DNA of 13,136 nt from JAJUFS01 sp964599565 (GCA_964599565.1 CAZRFE010000073.1:1-13136), one strand, 5' to 3'; counted from the first letter of the stretch, positions 7,678 through 12,927 are shown. Notes: a model not told the origin generated them from the letters alone. Numbers and translations are program-made.

Positions 7678-8298
7678 ATGGTGGCCAACATGCGAACACT
7701 GGAAGACATGGAGATCGTGGGCGGGCATCCCGCTGTCGATTTCGTCAACACCGTCTCGGACTGGAACAACCTCGACGCCGGCGACTATCTCGATCGCTAC
7801 GACACGTTCCTGCGCTGGAATGAAAAGCTCGACCTCGTGGGCCCGAACGGGCTGCGCAACCTGCGCGCGACATCGGAAAAGGAGCAGGCGAAGGCGTTCG
7901 CGCAAGTGCGAAGCCTGCGCGCGAACCTGCACGAGATTTTCACGGCGCGCGCCGCTGGCAGGCCGCTGCCGCGCGCGGCGCTTGAGCATCTGAATGAAAT
8001 CATTCGCGCTACCGCCGCCTGGCGACGGCTCGCGGCAGACGAGGAAACGGATTACCGCGATATCTGCTGCCTGTGGGATTTCAGCGGTGCGAGCGCCATC
8101 GCCGCGCTCGGTCCCGTCGCATGGAAAGCCGCCGAGCTGCTGGAGCTTGGTGCGCTCGACCGCCTGAAGGAATGTCCCGGGCCGCAGTGCGGCTGGCTGT
8201 TTCTCGATACCTCGAAGAACCGTTCGCGCCAGTGGTGCTCCATGAAGACCTGCGGCAATACCGCGAAGGTCCGGCGCTTCCGCGAGCGGCGCGCATGA
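7678..8298 (+). CDS. ABATE/CGNR zinc-finger transcriptional regulator
   Basis: This 206-residue protein has an N-terminal ABATE-type (formerly DUF1470) domain with the signature GGHPAVDFVNTV at 15-26, and a C-terminal CGNR zinc finger. Cysteines C166, C171, C187 and C192 form a CX4C-X15-CX4C pattern within ECPGPQCGWLFLDTSKNRSR and WCSMKTCGNTAKVRRFRERR. The name-giving CGNR tetrad reads CGNT here, while the basic tail that follows is kept. Family members are thought to be ligand-responsive DNA-binding regulators: the ABATE domain senses and the finger binds DNA. The gene is divergent from the small ORF-VOC-ABM operon and probably controls it. The start is uncertain: ATG 7678 gives the longest frame, whereas ATG 7690 has GGTGG five bases upstream and better suits the predicted transcript start. 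A hairpin spans the stop codon. Confidence 0.9.
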   Translation: MVANMRTLEDMEIVGGHPAVDFVNTVSDWNNLDAGDYLDRYDTFLRWNEKLDLVGPNGLRNLRATSEKEQAKAFAQVRSLRANLHEIFTARAAGRPLPRAALEHLNEIIRATAAWRRLAADEETDYRDICCLWDFSGASAIAALGPVAWKAAELLELGALDRLKECPGPQCGWLFLDTSKNRSRQWCSMKTCGNTAKVRRFRERRA

Positions 8299-8315
8299 CC
8301 GCAAGACCGCGGTCA
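8296..8315 (+). other. Hairpin overlapping the CGNR stop codon
   Basis: TGACCGC (8296-8302) and GCGGTCA (8309-8315) form a perfect 7-bp stem around a 6-nt loop; its first bases are the TGA stop. No T-run follows, so it is not a standard intrinsic terminator. It may stabilise the 3' end of the transcript. Confidence 0.35.
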
Positions 8316-8389
8316 GCGCGCGCGGAAGAAGGATGTTTCCGATCGCGAAAGTTTCTGCATTGCTGCGCAAAAAATTCGAACTGCATCCA

Positions 8390-8417
8390 TTGCTTCATTC
8401 GTTGTTTCTGGTAGATT
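8390..8417 (+). promoter_or_regulatory. Predicted sigma70 promoter of the outer-membrane barrel gene
   Basis: TTGCTT (8390-8395), a 16-nt spacer and TAGATT (8412-8417) lie in an AT-richer stretch and predict a start near 8424. The leader of about 43 nt would begin with CCCTTACTAGGG, which can fold into a small hairpin, and then reach GAGGAG before the ATG. Confidence 0.45.
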
Positions 8418-8466
8418 CCCCCGGCCCTTACTAGGGGGTAGACATTACTTTTTTGAGGAGCAAGGG

Positions 8467-9066
8467 ATGAAGAAGAACATTATCGCCGCAGGCGTTGCGG
8501 CGCTGATCCTGCCGGCAGCGGCGCTTGCCGCTGATGAAGGCATCAAGTTCGGTGCCGACAACAGCAACATGAATTACACCTTCGGCGAATTCAGCTACAT
8601 CGATGCTGATCAGGCCGACGGCTTCGGCATCGAAGGCAGCTACCAGTTCCACGAGAAGATGTTCGGTTTTGCATCGTACGAGTCGCTGGGCGATGACTTC
8701 TACGACCAGACCGTGCTGACGTTCGGCGTCGGCAGCTCGATGGCGCTGAACGAGCAGTTCGACCTGTACGGCAAGTTCGCGATCCTGAGCGCGGAAGCTG
8801 AAGTCGAGTTCTGCCTGCCGTTCGTGGGTTGCGACAGCGCGTCCGACGACGACACCGGTTTCGGTTTCGAGATCGGCGTGCGTGGTGAAGTGGTCGAGAA
8901 GGTCGAAGTGTTCGGCAACCTGCAGTACGCCAGCGTTTTCGACGGCGACACGGGTTACGAGATCGGCGGCCGTTACTGGCTGCAGGACAACCTCGGCCTC
9001 TCCCTTGCTCTGTGGGACATGTGGGAAACCGACGGTTTCACGCTGGCTGCCCGCTACGAGTTCTGA
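8467..9066 (+). CDS. Small outer-membrane beta-barrel protein
   Basis: The product has 199 residues with a clear signal peptide (MKKNIIAAGVAALILPAAALA, cleavage after residue 21). About eight alternating amphipathic strands follow, for example MNYTFGEFSYID, GFGIEGSYQF, QTVLTFGVGSSMAL, FGFEIGVRGEVV, GYEIGGRYWL and FTLAARYEF. The final Phe is the usual BAM signal. C116 and C122 flank CLPFVGC in a predicted loop and could form a disulfide. The domain resembles the OmpA-like or Ax21-type barrels of Xanthomonadales; I cannot separate these by eye, and no transport function is shown. GAGGAG seven bases upstream of the ATG supports this start. The gene has its own promoter and a strong terminator, so it is monocistronic. 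Codon usage fits a well-expressed gene. Confidence 0.88.
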   Translation: MKKNIIAAGVAALILPAAALAADEGIKFGADNSNMNYTFGEFSYIDADQADGFGIEGSYQFHEKMFGFASYESLGDDFYDQTVLTFGVGSSMALNEQFDLYGKFAILSAEAEVEFCLPFVGCDSASDDDTGFGFEIGVRGEVVEKVEVFGNLQYASVFDGDTGYEIGGRYWLQDNLGLSLALWDMWETDGFTLAARYEF

Positions 9067-9090
9067 TCGACCGGAACACGAGCACGACAG

Positions 9091-9117
9091 ACCCCGCCTC
9101 GGCGGGGTTTGTTTTTT
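9091..9117 (+). terminator. Rho-independent terminator of the barrel gene
   Basis: ACCCCGC (9091-9097) and GCGGGGT (9102-9108) form a perfect 7-bp stem with a CTCG loop, followed by TTGTTTTTT. It starts 24 nt after the stop codon. Confidence 0.93.
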
Positions 9118-9131
9118 GTCCCCGGTTTTTC

Positions 9132-9151
9132 GCGGCTGAAGCCGCTCCTAC
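9132..9151 (-). repeat. REP-like palindromic element
   Basis: On the minus strand it reads GTAGGAGCGGCTTCAGCCGC and continues CGAA; GCGGC and GCCGC form the stem around TTCA. The GTAG head followed by a short palindrome is the pattern of REP elements in Xanthomonadales and Pseudomonas. The TAG in the head is the stop codon of the Lrp gene. No transposase (RAYT) gene is present in the window. Confidence 0.75.
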
Positions 9152-9624
9152 CGTTCCTCGTCGTTGACGTACAGCGGAAAGCCTTCCGTCCGCTCCTGCT
9201 CGAAGATCAGCCGCGTCTCCACGTGCGCGACCTCGGGCCGCTCCGTGAACACATACAGCACCATCTGCCGCAGGTGATCGGTATCGCGCGTTGCGACGTG
9301 CACGAGGAAATCGTCCGCGCCGGCGACGTGGTAGATCGCGACTGTCTCCTTCTGCGCGAGCGCGTGCGCGCGGAATGCATCCACGTCCGCGCGCACGTGC
9401 CGCACCATGCGCACGCCGATCATTGCCTGGATGCGCACGCCGACCGCGGCGGGATGCAGGTGCGCGTGGTAGCCCGCGATGACGCCGTTGCGTTCCAGCC
9501 GGCGAACGCGCATCAGGCAGGTGGAGGGCGCGATGCCCGTGCGCGCTGCAAGCGCCTTGTTGGAAATGCGCGCATTCTTCCGCAGCAGGCCCAGGATCTT
9601 CAGGTCCGTTTCGTCAAAATTCAT
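9148..9624 (-). CDS. Lrp/AsnC family transcriptional regulator
   Basis: This 158-residue protein has an N-terminal winged helix-turn-helix (LKILGLLRKNARISNKALA, then TGIAPSTCLMRVRRLERNG at 29-47) and a C-terminal ligand-binding/oligomerisation (RAM/AsnC) domain from about 65 to 142. The glycine loop of that domain reads IYHVAGADDFLVHVATRD. Size and layout match the leucine-responsive family, whose members bind amino acids and usually regulate amino-acid metabolism or transport. No such gene is adjacent here, so its target is unclear. ATG 9624 has GGGGAG six bases upstream. The stop codon lies inside the REP-like element. It is divergent from the predicted small RNA gene, whose promoter is 40-65 nt from its start codon, so the regulator might control that RNA; this is inference only. 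Confidence 0.93.
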   Translation of the reverse strand: MNFDETDLKILGLLRKNARISNKALAARTGIAPSTCLMRVRRLERNGVIAGYHAHLHPAAVGVRIQAMIGVRMVRHVRADVDAFRAHALAQKETVAIYHVAGADDFLVHVATRDTDHLRQMVLYVFTERPEVAHVETRLIFEQERTEGFPLYVNDEER

Positions 9625-9661
9625 CGAACTCCCCTGATTGCAGAATCTTCTTCGACGCAGC

Positions 9662-9689
9662 TTGCGATATTGTCACAAAACGCTAGGTT
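9662..9689 (+). promoter_or_regulatory. Possible promoter of the predicted small RNA
   Basis: TTGCGA (9662-9667), a 16-nt spacer and TAGGTT (9684-9689) match sigma70 boxes only moderately; a start near 9696 is expected. It is the best candidate in the stretch that could drive the transcript ending at 9871. Confidence 0.35.
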
Positions 9690-9695
9690 GGACCG

Positions 9696-9871
9696 CATTG
9701 CCTTGAACGGGCAGAAGCGTCAAGGGGGAGGTCGAAGGCCGGCGGCAGAACGCCATCCGGGGAGCTGACTGGATCACGTCGGGGGAGACGCCAGGAGGCC
9801 CGCGGATGGATTTCCGTCCGGCGAGACCGGGGAAGCGGCCCAGCGCGTGCGCGGGCCGCTTTTCTTGTTTT
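9696..9871 (+). ncRNA. Candidate GGA-rich small RNA, possible CsrA/RsmA-binding
   Basis: This intergenic stretch has no convincing protein frame but ends in a plus-strand terminator (9833-9871) that no plus-strand gene explains. The predicted RNA is about 170-175 nt. Hairpins visible: TGCC/GGCA at 9699-9713; GGCG/CGCC at 9741-9754; CGTC/GACG at 9777-9790 with loop GGGGGA; and a 7-bp stem CGGATGG/CCGTCCG (9803-9820, one G-U pair) with loop ATTT. GGA occurs eight times, at 9727, 9761, 9771, 9784, 9794, 9804, 9808 and 9831, some in loops or single strands. CsrB and RsmY/RsmZ RNAs, which sequester CsrA/RsmA, have this combination of repeated GGA motifs and an intrinsic terminator. I see no GacA box upstream and no sequence match to a named family, so the RNA is moderately supported and the CsrA role only suggested. 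Confidence 0.45.
9833..9871 (+). terminator. Rho-independent terminator, plus strand
   Basis: AAGCGGCCC (9833-9841) and GGGCCGCTT (9853-9861) form a perfect 9-bp stem with an 11-nt loop, followed by TTCTTGTTTT. The T-rich side is on the plus strand; on the minus strand the stem is followed by CCCCGG, so it does not serve the acyltransferase gene that ends at 9871. Confidence 0.85.
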
Positions 9872-11052
9872 CAGGTTTCCGGCTGCATTGCCGTGTTCCG
9901 CGGCGCTCTTCCCGCAGCCTTCTGCGATTTCAGTCCGAACAGCGGGCGCAGCACCGCGACGCGCCGGATCACGAACTCGTGCAGCACGAGACAGCCTGCG
10001 ATCGTGAGGCCGAGCACGAGCACCGGCTCGACAACCGGGCCAAGTTCGAGCTTCGCGAGCTGGTAACCCGCGGTGACCGTGATCGTCTGGTGAAGGATGT
10101 ACCACGGGTAGACCGCTTCGTTCGCATAGCCAAGCCATGCAGACGGCCGGTTCAGCAGCGCGTGCCCGAAGCCGAGCACCAGCATCAGCCACAACCAGCG
10201 GTTGAGATAAAGCACCAGCATGAACAGCACTTCCTGCAGGCGCGATGCGTTCTCGGGCAGGAATTCGCGCAGCGCGAGAAACACCGCGAAACTGCATACC
10301 GCGAGCAGCAGCACCGGCACGCGCAGCCGCGCGATTTCCCGCCACAGCCCCGCATCCGTGCCGAGCAGGCAGCCATAGATGAAGAACGTGAAGAACATTG
10401 CGTGCCCGTAGCCGTCATCCAGCAGCGCGTGCGTGACGTCGCCGAAGACGGGGTACACGAACAATCCGTACGCAAACAGCGGCACCGCCGGCAGCGCGAG
10501 GAGTTTCCAGCCGCGCAGCGCATCGCGAAGCCGGTTCGCGCGGCGCAGCCAGCCGAGCAGCGGGATCGCGGCGAGCGTGTAGATGAGCAGGTACGGCAGG
10601 TACCACAGGTGATTCCACGTGATGCCGGGGTCGCTGCCGTCGAACGCGCCCGCCGGCCAGCCCTGGAAGGTGAAATACCGCCAAAGGAACTGCGCGTAAC
10701 TGCCGTCGAACGCGCCGGTCGTCAGCGCCTGGAAATACGCCTGCGGCGGAACGATCACCGCCATGCCGAACAGCAGCGGTATCAACAGGCGCTTCGTGCG
10801 CGACCACGCGAACGCACCGCGCGTCATGCGCCCGAAGAGGAAGTGCACCGCGATGCCGGAAATCATGAACAGGAGCGGCATGCGCCACTGGTTCACGAGA
10901 AGCATCGGCAGCTGCAGCCATTCCGAGAGGTACGCGGATTTCACGTGCCAGCCCCAGTCGGCCACGTAGAACATGCCCACGTGGTAGAAGATCAGCAGCC
11001 CGAAGGCGAGCACGCGCAGCGCGTCGATGTCATGGCGGCGGGAAGGATTCAT
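9871..11052 (-). CDS. Membrane acyltransferase, acyltransferase-3 family (OpgC/OafA type)
   Basis: The product has 393 residues and about ten hydrophobic helices. The family signature is present at the start: RRHDIDALRVLAFGLLIFYH with the conserved Arg and H24 at the end of helix 1. Further landmarks are WRMPLLFMISG (56-66), the basic loop SRTKRLLIPLLFG (84-96), NHLWYLPYLLIYTL (147-160) and NEAVYPWYILHQTI (311-324). Acyltransferase-3 proteins move acyl groups, such as acetyl or succinyl, across the inner membrane onto glucans, O-antigen or other envelope sugars. The glucan-modifying OpgC/MdoC group looks nearest, but no glucan synthesis gene is in view. The start is ATG 11052 with GGAG nine bases upstream; the frame is open to 11220 but that part would overlap the divergent gene. 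The two divergent genes share a 166-nt promoter region. Confidence 0.92.
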   Translation of the reverse strand: MNPSRRHDIDALRVLAFGLLIFYHVGMFYVADWGWHVKSAYLSEWLQLPMLLVNQWRMPLLFMISGIAVHFLFGRMTRGAFAWSRTKRLLIPLLFGMAVIVPPQAYFQALTTGAFDGSYAQFLWRYFTFQGWPAGAFDGSDPGITWNHLWYLPYLLIYTLAAIPLLGWLRRANRLRDALRGWKLLALPAVPLFAYGLFVYPVFGDVTHALLDDGYGHAMFFTFFIYGCLLGTDAGLWREIARLRVPVLLLAVCSFAVFLALREFLPENASRLQEVLFMLVLYLNRWLWLMLVLGFGHALLNRPSAWLGYANEAVYPWYILHQTITVTAGYQLAKLELGPVVEPVLVLGLTIAGCLVLHEFVIRRVAVLRPLFGLKSQKAAGRAPRNTAMQPET

Positions 11053-11180
11053 CGGGTTCTCCGGTTCAGGTTTCGACGCCAGCATCGCGATCGCGCGCGC
11101 ACCGGAACAGCCGCAAGTGCCGGATCGACGGGCCGCAGTGACAAGCGGCGGGGGGCGAGGGGTGAGCGGTGAGGCGCGGC

Positions 11181-11189
11181 TGCTAGAAT
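11181..11189 (+). promoter_or_regulatory. Predicted extended -10 promoter of the LytTR gene
   Basis: TGC then TAGAAT (11184-11189) forms an extended -10 element with a predicted start near 11196, about 23 nt before ATG 11219. No -35 box is clear. Directly upstream GGTGAG is repeated at 11161-11166 and 11168-11173; a 7-nt period is short for a LytTR direct repeat. Confidence 0.45.
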
Positions 11190-11218
11190 CGCGGCCTGTG
11201 CGCGGCAACGGAGACGGC

Positions 11219-12073
11219 ATGAAGCTCGAGGATTACCTGGCGAAGCGGCGGCGCTACGAGATTCTCGCGTGGGCAGCGCTGCTTGCCGTGCAGATCGTAG
11301 CGAACACCTCCGTCACGCTGCTCGACATCGACCGCGCCGGCCGCGATGTCGCGGCCTGGGAAGTCATCACGTGGGAAGTCACCAGCTCGCTCGTGATCGG
11401 CGCGCTGCTGCCCGTGATGCTGTTCTTCGACGCGCGCTTTCCGCTGCAGCGCGGGACCTGGCGGCGCAACCTCGCCTGGCATGCGGCGTTCACCGTCGCC
11501 TGGTCGCTCATGCACGTGCTCGCGATGACCGCGCTGCGTGAAATCGTGTACGGCGTTGCGGGCAGTGAGTATGCGTTCGCGTCCAGCACGTGGAATTTCT
11601 TCGTCGAATTCTTCTACGAGTACCTGAAGGATGTCCGCTCGTACGCGAGCATCCTCGCCGCCATCTATCTCTACCGTTTTATCCTCCGGCGCCTGCGGGG
11701 CGAGGCGAGCTTCGTGCCCGAGGGCGAGACGGATGCGCAGCCGCAGACGCCGGACCGCTTCCTCGTCAAGAAGCTCGGCCGCGAATTCCTCGTGAACGTG
11801 AACGACATCGACTGGATCGAATCCTCCGGCAACTACGTCACGCTGCACGTCGGCGAGCGTCTCTATCCGCTGCGCGAAACCATGGCAAGCATCGAGACGC
11901 GGCTCGATGCGCGCGGCTTTGCACGCGTGCATCGCGGCGCGATTCTCAACCTGGATCGCGTGAAGGAAATCGAGCCGTTCGATACCGGCGATGCGCGCGC
12001 GCATCTTGCCAGCGGCGGTTTCGTTCCCGTCAGCCGCCGCTACCGCCAGGAACTGCGCAACCGGCTCGGGTAA
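11219..12073 (+). CDS. Membrane-anchored LytTR-family DNA-binding protein
   Basis: This 284-residue protein has an N-terminal membrane region with helices at about 14-34, 53-70, 86-107 and 139-157, a short linker (about 160-178), and a C-terminal LytTR domain at 180-284. The domain motifs are clear: FLVKKLGREFLVNVNDIDWI, ESSGNYVTLHVGERLYPLRE, FARVHRGAILNLDRVKEI and the closing GFVPVSRRYRQELRNRL. LytTR domains bind DNA through a ten-stranded beta fold, usually to direct repeats of about 9 bp. There is no receiver domain, so the signal probably comes through the membrane part rather than from a histidine kinase. The start is ATG 11219 with GGAG six bases before it; upstream in-frame starts lack such a site. 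The acyltransferase is divergent, so control of that gene is plausible. A hairpin follows the stop, then the repeat array. Confidence 0.92.
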   Translation: MKLEDYLAKRRRYEILAWAALLAVQIVANTSVTLLDIDRAGRDVAAWEVITWEVTSSLVIGALLPVMLFFDARFPLQRGTWRRNLAWHAAFTVAWSLMHVLAMTALREIVYGVAGSEYAFASSTWNFFVEFFYEYLKDVRSYASILAAIYLYRFILRRLRGEASFVPEGETDAQPQTPDRFLVKKLGREFLVNVNDIDWIESSGNYVTLHVGERLYPLRETMASIETRLDARGFARVHRGAILNLDRVKEIEPFDTGDARAHLASGGFVPVSRRYRQELRNRLG

Positions 12074-12077
12074 AGAA

Positions 12078-12095
12078 CGCCGGCGGGAGCCGGCG
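12078..12095 (+). other. GC-rich hairpin after the LytTR gene
   Basis: CGCCGGC (12078-12084) and GCCGGCG (12089-12095) form a perfect 7-bp stem with a GGGA loop, five bases after the stop. No T-run follows. It may act as a weak terminator or protect the 3' end, or be part of the repeat array that starts at 12101. Confidence 0.45.
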
Positions 12096-12100
12096 GTGGT

Positions 12101-12126
12101 GGATCCCCGCCTGCGCGGGGATGACA
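12101..12126 (+). repeat. Repeat A, copy 1 (short palindrome)
   Basis: The core ATCCCCGC CTGC GCGGGGAT is a perfect 8-bp stem; it can be written ATCCCC-N8-GGGGAT. It is framed by GG before and GACA after. All 26 bases are identical to copies at 12694 and 12902, but this copy lacks the upstream GAAAGC part of the end sequence. Such elements give false proteins containing AQAGIH or HPRAGGDP in many proteobacteria. Confidence 0.95.
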
Positions 12127-12165
12127 TCCCTGGAGTGGTTGCGCGCATGGCGTTCTGGCTTCGAT
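12127..12165 (+). repeat. Repeat C, copy 1 (spacer block)
   Basis: The 39 nt directly after A1 match 12928-12966 after A3 with two differences (positions 14 and 21). The block starts TCCCTGGAGTGG and ends GGCTTCGAT. It is absent after A2 except for a final GGCTTCGAT. The remaining 75 nt up to B1 (12166-12240) hold no gene. Confidence 0.9.
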
Positions 12166-12240
12166 AACTCGAAGCGCTTCCAGCTTCGAAACCGAAATGC
12201 GTACCGGTCGTGACGTTCCGAATTTCGCGATCACCCCTGT

Positions 12241-12323
12241 CGAAGTCATCCCGGAAATGCGCCGCCTTGATGCATGTAAAGATGAAAGTGCCAACCGGCG
12301 CATTGTCCGGGATCCACGCTTTC
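12241..12323 (-). repeat. Repeat B, copy 1 (long hairpin, inverted to A)
   Basis: TCCCGGAAATGCGCCG (12249-12264) pairs with 12296-12312 over 16 bp with a single bulged G; the loop is 31 nt. Read on the minus strand, it begins GAAAGCGTGGATCCC and ends GGGATGACTTCG, the same ends as A, but with a longer core. This copy differs from B2 and B3 at one base (GGGATCC instead of GGGACCC). Confidence 0.93.
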
Positions 12324-12700
12324 GTGCGCTAAAGTATCTCGGGAAACAGCTCGCGCCAGTCAGGGTTCATCGACTCGATCAACCGGAACTTCCACGGCCT
12401 TCGCCAGCGCTTCAACTGCTTCTCCCGTTGTATGGCATCAAGCGGGTTGTCGAAGATCTCGAAGTAGACCAGCGTCTTCACGCCGTACTTTTTCGTGAAG
12501 CCATCCGCCACGCCTGCCTCGTGCTGCGCGACGCGTCTTGCAAGGTTGGAGGTGACGCCCACGTACATCACGCCGCGTGGCTTGCTCGCGAGGATGTAGA
12601 CGCAGTAAATCTTTTCCATGTGCCCTCCCTGGCAATGCGATCAGGTTGAATATCGATCGATCATTCTTCCTGAATACGGGTCACTGAAAGCGTGGATCCC
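12309..12700. repeat. Perfect 15-bp inverted repeat bracketing the GIY-YIG gene
   Basis: GGGATCCACGCTTTC (12309-12323, end of B1) and GAAAGCGTGGATCCC (12686-12700, start of A2) are exact reverse complements and enclose 362 nt containing only the nuclease gene and its leader. The same kind of junction between B2 and A3 (12855-12867 and 12895-12908) encloses 27 nt. Confidence 0.9.
12329..12619 (-). CDS. Small GIY-YIG nuclease family protein
   Basis: The protein has 96 residues and is a single GIY-YIG domain. VYI (7-9) and YVG (19-21) stand in the GIY and YIG positions, R28/R29 and H33 follow in LARRVAQHE, and E66 in AIQREKQLKRW is the expected metal-binding glutamate. The end, ESMNPDWRELFPEIL, matches the N-P-x-W-x-x-L tail of this compact group (related to UPF0213/YhbQ-type proteins). 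No separate DNA-binding domain is present. From memory, GIY-YIG proteins of this kind include the Ssn nucleases, first studied in Neisseria meningitidis, which cut single-stranded DNA at a dispersed repeat. AGGGAGG lies about four bases before ATG 12619. The stop codon is five bases beyond repeat B1, and A2 lies 74 nt upstream of the start, so the gene is embedded in the array. Confidence 0.93.
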   Translation of the reverse strand: MEKIYCVYILASKPRGVMYVGVTSNLARRVAQHEAGVADGFTKKYGVKTLVYFEIFDNPLDAIQREKQLKRWRRPWKFRLIESMNPDWRELFPEIL

Positions 12701-12719
12701 CGCCTGCGCGGGGATGACA
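12694..12719 (+). repeat. Repeat A, copy 2
   Basis: It is identical to A1 over 26 nt and is preceded by GAAAGCGT, which completes the shared end sequence. It lies upstream of the GIY-YIG gene. The block C that follows A1 and A3 is missing here, so A2 to B2 is about 50 nt shorter than in the other two pairs. Confidence 0.95.
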
Positions 12720-12784
12720 ACTCTTGCTGCGTCGTGTGCACGACCTTCCCGGCTTCGATGAACGAAACCCCGCGATCGCCCTAT

Positions 12785-12878
12785 CGAAGTCATCCCGGAA
12801 ATGCGCCGCCTTGATGCATGTAAAGATGAAAGTGCCAACCGGCGCATTGTCCGGGACCCACGCTTTCACGCGCGATGC
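12785..12878 (-). repeat. Repeat B, copy 2
   Basis: These 94 nt are identical to B3 and differ from B1 at one position within the shared 83 nt. It has the same 16-bp stem with a bulged G. ACGCGCGATGC after the CTTTC end is shared with B3 but not with B1, where the nuclease gene begins. Confidence 0.93.
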
Positions 12879-12901
12879 TCGATACCCAACATCCAAAGCG
12901 T

Positions 12902-12927
12902 GGATCCCCGCCTGCGCGGGGATGACA
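12902..12927 (+). repeat. Repeat A, copy 3
   Basis: It is identical to A1 and A2 over 26 nt, and AAAGCGT precedes it. It lies 23 nt after the 94-nt B2 copy. Confidence 0.95.

Noticed and set aside
9696..9871. 6S RNA
   Set aside because: The length is about right, but the two ends of the predicted RNA are not complementary and there is no central bubble; it ends in an ordinary terminator.
9806..10066. Short plus-strand frame across the terminator at 9833-9871
   Set aside because: It runs through a strong intrinsic terminator and into the antisense of the acyltransferase; no ribosome binding site of note and no domain.
9847..11172. Long plus-strand frame of 441 codons opposite the acyltransferase
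   Set aside because: Highly charged Arg/Glu/Gln composition, no domain, and complete overlap with a clear membrane acyltransferase on the other strand.
12241..12323. Integron attC site as an explanation for repeat B
   Set aside because: B has a long imperfect hairpin like attC, but I see no GTTRRRY core site, no integrase gene and no row of cassettes in one orientation.
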